Part shown: one piece after another, positions 43,114 through 49,519 of the stretch
Numbering within the stretch: the first letter of the stretch is position 1
Layout of the letters: the number at the start of each line of letters is the position of its first letter
Assembly (NCBI RefSeq): GCF_000511175.1
Contig: NZ_KI866530.1
Location: 968,917-1,028,527, forward strand
Direction of reading: 5' to 3'
Length of the DNA stretch: 59,611 nucleotides
From: Sediminibacterium salmoneum NBRC 103935
Lineage (GTDB): Bacteria; Bacteroidota; Bacteroidia; Chitinophagales; Chitinophagaceae
Translations under genes and position numbers: made by a program
Notes under the pieces: model-generated
Seen by the model: only the letters and a program-made list of their open reading frames with translations
Told to the model about the DNA's origin: nothing
The model's database searches: none

Positions 43114-44435
43114 AGAGCTTCTACTACATCCTGGTAATAATCCAGTCCAAGATGCGTAATTAAATCTTCACCCATGATATGTCTCAACGTATTCTGCAAC
43201 TTGATTAGTTGTTTAAAAATATCATGCTCTGGTCTTAATCCTGGTAAAGTCTGAGGAGACTTAAAGTAGAAAGAAAGCCACTCCTGAATTCCACTCATAT
43301 TAGAACGCTTTGCAAGATCCATGAATAAGGCAAGATCTAATACAATCGGAGCCGCAAGAATTGAATCTCTACACAGGAAATTGATTTTAATCTGCATAGA
43401 ATAACCTAACCAGCCGAATATGTCTATATTATCCCAGCTCTCTTTGTTATCACCATGAGGAGGATAATAATTGATTCTTACTTTGTGATATAAATCTCCG
43501 TATAGTGATGGATTCACTTCAGGTTGAAGTATATCTTCCAATACACTTAATTTGGAAACTTCCTTGGTTTTAAAGTTATCCGGGTCATCCAGCACCAAAC
43601 CATCTCTGTTACCTAAAATATTGGTAGAGAACCAGCCTCTTACCCCCAATGCTCTAGCATGTAATCCCGGAGCAAGAACAGTTTTCATTAAAGTTTGGCC
43701 GGTTTTGAAATCCTTACCTGCAATAGGTGTTTGGGTTTCTTTTGCCAAAGCTTCCAATGCTGGAATATCTACAGTTAAGTTAGGAGCTCCATTTGCATAA
43801 GGCACGCCCAGTTTCAAAGCAGCATAAGCATATATCATACTTGGAGCAATGGCCGGATCGCTGTTCTTTAAACCTGCTTCAAATGACTCAAGTGTTTCGT
43901 GAACTGCGCTGGTTTCAATGTACTTTTCAGTAGATCCACACCAAACAATTACAACGCGGCTACATCCATTGTCCTTTTTAAATTGCTCTATATCATTCAT
44001 CACCTGCTGAGCCAAATCCCACTTGGAACTACCCTCCTTAATATGCGTTCCGTCTAAGTTCTTAATGTATTCACGATCAAATACCGCCTTCATTGGCTTA
44101 ATGGCTTCCAGTTCGGGCTTAACCGCATGTAATAACATGGGCTCAAGAACCTTTGCATTGATGGCAGCTTCAAATACGTTATCTGCATAAACATCCCATC
44201 CACCAAAAACAATATCAGTCAAATTTGCTAAAGGAACGAAATCCTTAATTAAGGGGTATCGATTCTCTGTTCTTTTTCCTAAGCGAATATTACCCATCTG
44301 CGTCAGTGCGCCAACAGGTTGAGATAAGCCTTTATTAACAGCTATTACACCTGCAATCATGGTGGTGCCAACTGCACCTAAACCTGGAATCAAGATACCT
44401 AGTTTCCCTTCTGCAGGGGTGATGTTTTGTTTCAT
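43110..44435 (-). CDS. ino1: myo-Inositol-1(3)-phosphate synthase
   Basis: This 441-residue cytoplasmic enzyme makes inositol phosphate from glucose 6-phosphate using NAD+. It has the Rossmann motif GILIPGLGAVGTTMIAGV near 13-30, LTQMGNIRLGKRTENR, a segment VVIVWCGSTEKYI near 155, NGAPNLTVDIPAL and GKDFKTGQTLMKTVLAPGLHARALGVRGWFSTNILGN near 240-280, and a catalytic-region segment INYYPPHGDNKESWDNIDIFGW. Length is that of the longer bacterial/archaeal Ino1 group. It lies 31 nt after tetR and overlaps the PgpA-like gene by 4 nt. Inositol is rare in bacteria; here it clearly serves lipid head groups, given the operon. Confidence 0.93.
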   Translation of the reverse strand: MKQNITPAEGKLGILIPGLGAVGTTMIAGVIAVNKGLSQPVGALTQMGNIRLGKRTENRYPLIKDFVPLANLTDIVFGGWDVYADNVFEAAINAKVLEPMLLHAVKPELEAIKPMKAVFDREYIKNLDGTHIKEGSSKWDLAQQVMNDIEQFKKDNGCSRVVIVWCGSTEKYIETSAVHETLESFEAGLKNSDPAIAPSMIYAYAALKLGVPYANGAPNLTVDIPALEALAKETQTPIAGKDFKTGQTLMKTVLAPGLHARALGVRGWFSTNILGNRDGLVLDDPDNFKTKEVSKLSVLEDILQPEVNPSLYGDLYHKVRINYYPPHGDNKESWDNIDIFGWLGYSMQIKINFLCRDSILAAPIVLDLALFMDLAKRSNMSGIQEWLSFYFKSPQTLPGLRPEHDIFKQLIKLQNTLRHIMGEDLITHLGLDYYQDVVEAL

Positions 44436-44466
44436 ATTTAGTGATCTTTATTTATTAAAACAGTTA

Positions 44467-45057
44467 TTAACTACTTTTTTTTAGTCCATTCACAAACAGA
44501 TTGGAAATAGCTCCGATTCTGTTTTCCAGTCCCACCAGTTTATCGTTGAAAAAATCCCGTTCAATCCCGCGTATACTGCTAACCACAACAGACGGTAATA
44601 AGTCCATTTCCTTCTCAATAGCCTGGTTAAATTCTCCTTTTTCTATACCATACATCAGGATTGACCTGATTAAACTGATCTCTAATTGCGAATACTCATT
44701 AAATAAAACCCTGCCGCAAGGAATTTGTTCAACGAATTCTCCACATACCAGTCGGTAAAGATTCAACATATTGCTAAGAACATTAATTCTTGTGACAGCA
44801 AAAACTTTTAATTTTTCTTCGGCAGATTCTACACTTTCAACGGCAATCTGGGTTTGCCTGAACACTTCCTGCAATTCCCTCTGGAGCACTTCTTCAAATA
44901 TCAGTTCCTTGCTCTGGTAATAGTAATATAAAGTGCTTTTCCCTTTACCTAAGGCTTTGGCAATATCTTCCATGGTGGTCTTTTTAAGGCCGTATAGCTG
45001 GAATAGCTTTTGCGCTTCCCGTATAATGTCCTCCTTAAAAATCTCTTCTTTAACCAT
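44467..45057 (-). CDS. TetR family transcriptional regulator
   Basis: This 196-residue protein has an N-terminal TetR helix-turn-helix (about 10-55: DIIREAQKLFQLYGLKKTTMEDIAKALGKGKSTLYYYYQSKELIFEEVL) and a C-terminal helical ligand domain. It is first in the operon for inositol-lipid synthesis and so probably controls it, and itself. A palindrome in its 5' leader (45068-45078), downstream of a TAnnTTTG element (45088-45095), is a candidate operator. The ligand is unknown; a lipid or fatty-acyl derivative would fit the pathway. Confidence 0.9.
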   Translation of the reverse strand: MVKEEIFKEDIIREAQKLFQLYGLKKTTMEDIAKALGKGKSTLYYYYQSKELIFEEVLQRELQEVFRQTQIAVESVESAEEKLKVFAVTRINVLSNMLNLYRLVCGEFVEQIPCGRVLFNEYSQLEISLIRSILMYGIEKGEFNQAIEKEMDLLPSVVVSSIRGIERDFFNDKLVGLENRIGAISNLFVNGLKKSS

Positions 45058-45067
45058 AAACTTTTAG

Positions 45068-45078
45068 ACCAAATTGGT
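45068..45078. promoter_or_regulatory. Candidate TetR operator in the 5' leader of the inositol-lipid operon
   Basis: ACCAA-A-TTGGT is a perfect 11-bp palindrome around a central A, with partly symmetric flanks (ACTT at 45060-45063 and AAGT at 45082-45085). It lies between the likely promoter and the tetR start codon at 45057, where bound repressor would block transcription. Assignment to this TetR is inferred from position. Confidence 0.45.
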
Positions 45079-45087
45079 TTTGAAGTC

Positions 45088-45095
45088 CAAAATTA
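45088..45095 (-). promoter_or_regulatory. -7 element of the tetR-ino1 operon
   Basis: Read on the minus strand, TAATTTTG (45095-45088) matches TAnnTTTG. It is 30 nt before the tetR ATG, leaving a short leader that contains the palindrome. The -33 region is not convincing. Confidence 0.45.
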
Positions 45096-45170
45096 CAATA
45101 AATGTTGGTACATCTATTAAATTATCGGTGAATCTCATAAAATCTTACGGTTCTCTGACAATTCAAGTAC

Positions 45171-45208
45171 TAAAAAAGCCACCATAACAAGAGTTACAGT
45201 GGCTTTTA
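45171..45208 (-). terminator. Rho-independent terminator of tRNA-Arg
   Basis: On the minus strand AAAAGCCAC and GTGGCTTTT pair around a loop that itself can extend the stem (TGTAAC with GTTATG), followed by TTAGTACT. It starts two bases after the tRNA 3' end and isolates the tRNA from the tetR operon. Confidence 0.8.
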
Positions 45209-45209
45209 G

Positions 45210-45283
45210 TGACCGCGTTAGGATTCAAACCTAAAACCTTCTGATCCGTAGTCAGATGCTCTATTCAGTTGAGCTACGCAGCC
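45210..45283 (-). tRNA. tRNA-Arg (anticodon ACG)
   Basis: A 74-nt cloverleaf on the minus strand: acceptor GGCTGCG with CGCGGTC (two G-T pairs), D arm GCTC/GAGC, anticodon stem TCTGA/TCAGA around the loop CTACGGA (anticodon ACG, arginine), T loop TTTGAAT. Discriminator A, no encoded CCA. It has its own promoter (45301-45331) and terminator. Confidence 0.94.
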
Positions 45284-45300
45284 ATTCCGTTAACGGGCTG

Positions 45301-45331
45301 CAAATATAAATCAAACATTATAAATGGCAAA
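45301..45331 (-). promoter_or_regulatory. tRNA-Arg promoter
   Basis: Minus-strand TTTG at 45331-45328, a 19-nt spacer and TATATTTG at 45308-45301: an exact match to the Bacteroidota TTTG/TAnnTTTG consensus and spacing, located 17 nt before the mature tRNA 5' end. Confidence 0.75.
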
Positions 45332-45346
45332 ATAAGTTCGCTTGTT

Positions 45347-47068
45347 TTACTCTAAAATCCATTCTTTTCTAATTAGATTTCCGTTTTGCTGAACCCCTTC
45401 CACAATAACCCTGTGCCGTTTACTTCTGTCATTGTTAAAATAATTGATTTTAAATTCAGGTTCTTCCGGAGTTAAATGAAGGGATGATACCCAGTGCAGT
45501 AGTCTACGTTTGTCAATAACTGATTTCTGTTTTTCAGAACTATACTTTGGTCCAGTGAAGGGCTGATAAGAGGTAAAGCCTTTAATCGGTATCTGTGTAA
45601 GCATAGATCCTTTGGGTATATAATTGGCTTCATCGCCTTGTTTGGTGTAAACCGCAATTGCTCCGTTGGGTGCTCCCAATGCCGCTCCCAGAAACGGCGG
45701 TTTGAATACTTTAACGTAGGCAATTTCATTAATGTTCAATGTTAAAATAATATCTATATCTACCAGCATCTGATTCAGAAAAAATTTCAGCATATCCTGC
45801 TGTGACCTCCAAAATAAGCGTGGCATACTCTTTTGCCCCATAGAATCGGTGTCAAAAAAGATTTGCAGTCCAGGAACCTTCCCCTTTAGAAATTCAAAAA
45901 TATTCGTGAATGAAATAGCATTGGGTGTCATCATATTAAAGCCAATTGCATCCCCACCTTTGAATAATCCGGTTGTATACTTATCCTCTAAAACCTGCAA
46001 TGGGCTTTTACTTGTACTGTATACCACAACTTCATTCTCTGCAGGCACATAAGTGGCCAGTTCTCTGGCTTTGGGGGATTGAAACCGCAACTCAGGCAAA
46101 GGGTAGCCGAAATCATTCACATAAGCCGGGGCATCTGCAAACAAACCCAGTTGTTGAAATTGCAGCGCAATCTTTTGCTTCTTCTTTTTACGGGTATCCA
46201 GCTGAATACCAAGTGTAGCAGAATCATTAATGATTAAACGATCAACCAAAAAAGTTCCGCTATCGGTTACAGGCACATCATCAATTATGGGAACAGTCCC
46301 TCTCTTCATCAATGAAAAAGAAACCATCGCATTCTTCAATTCTCCCGGTTCTGATAAGAATGCACCTTTAACCTGAACAAATGCATCCATAAAAGGTATC
46401 GTCTTTTGCACAATGGCTGGACTACCAGCCCTAAAATCTCGCCGAATTGAATAAAGGGTTGGAATATACGTTTCCTCTTCTACTACAGAAACGGAAAGGT
46501 TTACAAAATCTCCCGACTTATTAATAACTGACCACTCGTTTTTACCTTTCGCATCAAATGATTGTGAATATTGTTTTATTGCAATTAAATCTTCTGATAT
46601 ATCTTGAGCATTAACCTGTTCCTGTGGTTGTGATATATTTTTTACAGAGTCTTTTTCTACAGAACTCAAATTAGGCTGATAAACAGGAACAACCTGATCA
46701 CAATACCGGAATTCGGGGGTTTGATTGATGGAGATTAGCGTATATGCCCTCATTCTTAGAAAGGCAAAAGCATAATTCTTAGGCACTACAAAGTTGATAT
46801 CTGCACCACCCTTTTGCGCCAGATAGGTTTGATGCTCCAGTAAAAGCCCATCTGCATTGTACCAATCTACGTACACATTTACGGGTTGCATTAAAAGTCT
46901 GTTGTTCTGGCGAACATATATTTTGCTATATACTTTATCACCTGTACCATAAACAGACTTTGCCTGATGGGCATACAATGAATGGAAATTAGGCTGTTGG
47001 GCTTTTAGTGAATAAAAACTACTCATCCACGCTAAAATCAGCAGCCCTAGTTGTTTCTTTATTCGCAT
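45347..47068 (-). CDS. Secreted protein with plug-like domain, unknown function
   Basis: This 573-residue protein has a signal peptide (IKKQLGLLILAWMSSFYSLKAQ), an N-terminal segment resembling macroglobulin MG2 domains (AHQAKSVYGTGDKVYSKIYVR ... VYVDWYNADGLLLEHQTY), and a later segment reminiscent of a TonB-receptor plug (TNIFEFLKGKVPGLQIFFD ... PNGAIAVYTKQG, about 390-490). No C-terminal barrel is present. Such MG2/plug-domain proteins are frequent in Bacteroidota and uncharacterised; they may handle extracellular peptides or assist a receptor. It overlaps the DUF4833 paralogue by one base, so the two are co-translated. Confidence 0.72.
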   Translation of the reverse strand: MRIKKQLGLLILAWMSSFYSLKAQQPNFHSLYAHQAKSVYGTGDKVYSKIYVRQNNRLLMQPVNVYVDWYNADGLLLEHQTYLAQKGGADINFVVPKNYAFAFLRMRAYTLISINQTPEFRYCDQVVPVYQPNLSSVEKDSVKNISQPQEQVNAQDISEDLIAIKQYSQSFDAKGKNEWSVINKSGDFVNLSVSVVEEETYIPTLYSIRRDFRAGSPAIVQKTIPFMDAFVQVKGAFLSEPGELKNAMVSFSLMKRGTVPIIDDVPVTDSGTFLVDRLIINDSATLGIQLDTRKKKKQKIALQFQQLGLFADAPAYVNDFGYPLPELRFQSPKARELATYVPAENEVVVYSTSKSPLQVLEDKYTTGLFKGGDAIGFNMMTPNAISFTNIFEFLKGKVPGLQIFFDTDSMGQKSMPRLFWRSQQDMLKFFLNQMLVDIDIILTLNINEIAYVKVFKPPFLGAALGAPNGAIAVYTKQGDEANYIPKGSMLTQIPIKGFTSYQPFTGPKYSSEKQKSVIDKRRLLHWVSSLHLTPEEPEFKINYFNNDRSKRHRVIVEGVQQNGNLIRKEWILE

Positions 47069-47592
47069 TACTCAGGTATTATTTTCAAGTTTGTTCGATT
47101 ACCGGCACTATCAAATCCATAAATAATTACGTGTTCAAGCTTTGGATTCAAATCACTTCTACCCTCTTTCATTTTTAAGAACAACCGGGTAAGAATAATT
47201 GTTTGATTTTGTATATATGTTTCTACAAATGCCTTCCCGTCCTGTCCTATTTTCATCCAAAGATCTAAACCACTATACGAAACCAATTTAAGTTTAAACA
47301 TACTTTCTGAAACTTTTCTAACATGAACACCATAAGCCAGTTTGCGCTGTATAGTTGTTAAAGGTTTAATTACTCCCCCATCGGTGTAAACAACCCGATA
47401 AACCTTAACAGGCTCATTCTCATTTATATTTTTATCCGGAGTAAAATTGGCATCATAAACATACGTATTATGATTCTTGCTATGCTGAATAATGAAGAGC
47501 CGATTTTCAGTTGGTGCGGGAATGGGGTAATTTTCTTGAGCATTCGCAACTGTAAGAAATAGTAAGAAAAGGCAAAAAAAACAAAATCTCAT
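47068..47592 (-). CDS. DUF4833 family exported protein (copy 2)
   Basis: This roughly 174-residue protein begins MRFCFFCLFLLFLTVANAQENYPIP, a clean signal peptide. Conserved DUF4833 blocks match the copy at 38286: NRLFIIQHSKNHNTYVYDANF, PVKVYRVVYTDGGVIKPLTTIQRKLAYG, and LEHVIIYGFDSAGNRTNLK. The protein is small and periplasmic or surface-bound, function unknown. The start is uncertain: ATGs at 47598, 47628 and 47634 and a TTG at 47658 are also in frame; 47592 gives the best signal peptide. It is divergent from the histidine kinase and pairs with the plug-domain protein. Confidence 0.78.
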   Translation of the reverse strand: MRFCFFCLFLLFLTVANAQENYPIPAPTENRLFIIQHSKNHNTYVYDANFTPDKNINENEPVKVYRVVYTDGGVIKPLTTIQRKLAYGVHVRKVSESMFKLKLVSYSGLDLWMKIGQDGKAFVETYIQNQTIILTRLFLKMKEGRSDLNPKLEHVIIYGFDSAGNRTNLKIIPE

Positions 47593-47695
47593 CACCATTA
47601 TTTGTAACGGTAATTTACTAAATAACATACACATCTTTTCATATAAATAAACCTGCAAATAAATTAAGATTTATATTCATTCTGTAACTTAGAGT

Positions 47696-49519
47696 ATGTC
47701 TACATTTCAGAATCCGGATATCATTAGAGTATTAGATTTATCACTCGACTTAATACAAATCATCAATTTAGAAGGAAGGGTACTTTTTTGCAGTAAATCA
47801 GCTGAATTGATTCTGGGCTATCCTGCTGAAAATATAACTGGTACGAATATTTTGGACAAAGTGGTTGAAGAAGATAAAGCCAGTAAACTGGAAGCATTTA
47901 TTGCCGTAAGACAACTGGGGAAAATTTACAATTTTGAAAACAGAATCCTAAGCAAGGATAACACTGAAATATATTTATCCTGGAGCTTTATCTGGGATAA
48001 GCATACCAAAGACACAATTGTTATTGGCCGAAATATATCTGAGCTAAAAAACAATGAAAAGCATTATCGCTCTTTGGTTCAGAATATCAACATTGGCTTA
48101 ATAATTCAAAAACAAAACTCAGAAATTACTCTATGTAATCAACCAGCTTTAGACATGCTTGGTCTTACAGAAGACCAGTTATTGGGCAAAACTTCTTTTG
48201 ATCCGGACTGGAATGTAATACATAGCGATGGTTCTCCTTTTCCTGGCCAGGAACATCCCGTTCCAACAGCCATTGCCACACAAAAACCTGTACGTGATGT
48301 TGTGATGGGTGTATACAGACCCAAGACACAAGACAGGGTCTGGCTGCTGGTAAATGCAGAACCTCAATTTGATATTTCAGGAAATTTTGACCATGTAATC
48401 TGTACATTCAGTGATATTACAAAAGAGCGAAAATCACTGGTTCAGAAACAGGAAGAATTGCTAGACATCCTGGACAATACTCCGGCATTCTTTGCCACTT
48501 TCGATTTAAATTTCAAGTTCACCTTTGCCAATAAGGCTCTTTTAAGAAATATAGGTTTAGATGAATCAACTGAAATAAGTAAAATCGATCTAAAAAAATT
48601 TAAAATACTCGATGCTGCTTTTACACTGGATGAACTCTTAAATATTTTACTGAAAGACGGCACCTGGATTGGATCAAATACCTATCTGAATTTAAAAAAC
48701 AAGGAAATCACTGTTTGGCAGGTTGTGCTATTACACAGAAATGAACAGGAAGTCCCTACTCATATTTCAGTTACAGCCATTGATATTTCAGCCAACAAAG
48801 CACTGGAAAAAGAAATTGAGCTGAATAGAATCAAGTCTGAATTTGTAACCAATGTATCACACGAATTCAGAACACCACTAACCATTTTCAGAACCAGCAT
48901 GGAAATTCTGGACATATATCTGAAAAAACTGAAGATTGAATTACCTGATGAGCTAACCAAAAGATTGCAGGTAATGGATAAAGAAATAGACAGGCTTACT
49001 TATGTAATCACAGAATTTCTTACAGTAGGCAGAATGGAGTCAGGCAAAATCACCGTTAACAAAAAAGAAATCTCCCTTATCCCTATCATACAAAATTCCA
49101 TTAACAGAATAGCTTTAATGAATAAGGATGAACGTCAGATTGATTTAACAATCAAAGGTGAACCCTGTAATATGATACTTGATGAAATACTAATGATGCA
49201 TATTCTGGATAATATAATTGCCAATGCAATAAAATATTCAAAAGACAAAAAAGCTCCTGAAATCACGGTTAATTTTAAAAAAGAAACAACCAGCATCATT
49301 GTAAAGGATTATGGCATAGGGATTCCAGCTCAGGAAAAGTTTAAACTCTTCAGTTCCTATTTCAGAGGATCCAACACTAAAAACATCAAAGGAAATGGAC
49401 TTGGTTTAGTACTGGTAAAAAACTTTGTGGACATGCAAAACGGAAAAATATCACTGGAAAGTGAAGAAAATAATGGAACAACTATTATTATTGAGTTTCC
49501 GAATATGGCATCTAATTAA
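47696..49519 (+). CDS. Soluble PAS-domain sensor histidine kinase
   Basis: This 607-residue kinase has no membrane helix. Three PAS-like domains come first (about 8-115, 125-245 and 255-370), the first opening IIRVLDLSLDLIQIINLEGRVLFCSK. A HisKA domain follows with the phospho-acceptor His in NVSHEFRTPL near 390, and a HATPase_c domain with N box DNIIANAIKYS (about 507), G1 DYGIGIP and G2 GNGLGLVL. It senses an internal signal and autophosphorylates. No response regulator lies beside it, so the partner is elsewhere. Its stop overlaps that of the convergent GH3 gene by 4 nt. Confidence 0.93.
   Translation: MSTFQNPDIIRVLDLSLDLIQIINLEGRVLFCSKSAELILGYPAENITGTNILDKVVEEDKASKLEAFIAVRQLGKIYNFENRILSKDNTEIYLSWSFIWDKHTKDTIVIGRNISELKNNEKHYRSLVQNINIGLIIQKQNSEITLCNQPALDMLGLTEDQLLGKTSFDPDWNVIHSDGSPFPGQEHPVPTAIATQKPVRDVVMGVYRPKTQDRVWLLVNAEPQFDISGNFDHVICTFSDITKERKSLVQKQEELLDILDNTPAFFATFDLNFKFTFANKALLRNIGLDESTEISKIDLKKFKILDAAFTLDELLNILLKDGTWIGSNTYLNLKNKEITVWQVVLLHRNEQEVPTHISVTAIDISANKALEKEIELNRIKSEFVTNVSHEFRTPLTIFRTSMEILDIYLKKLKIELPDELTKRLQVMDKEIDRLTYVITEFLTVGRMESGKITVNKKEISLIPIIQNSINRIALMNKDERQIDLTIKGEPCNMILDEILMMHILDNIIANAIKYSKDKKAPEITVNFKKETTSIIVKDYGIGIPAQEKFKLFSSYFRGSNTKNIKGNGLGLVLVKNFVDMQNGKISLESEENNGTTIIIEFPNMASN

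Noticed and set aside
49516..49519. Overlapping stop codons of the histidine kinase and GH3 genes (and the same at 53533-53536) as a regulatory overlap
   Set aside because: A shared TTAA gives stops on both strands and is a common economical arrangement in convergent genes.
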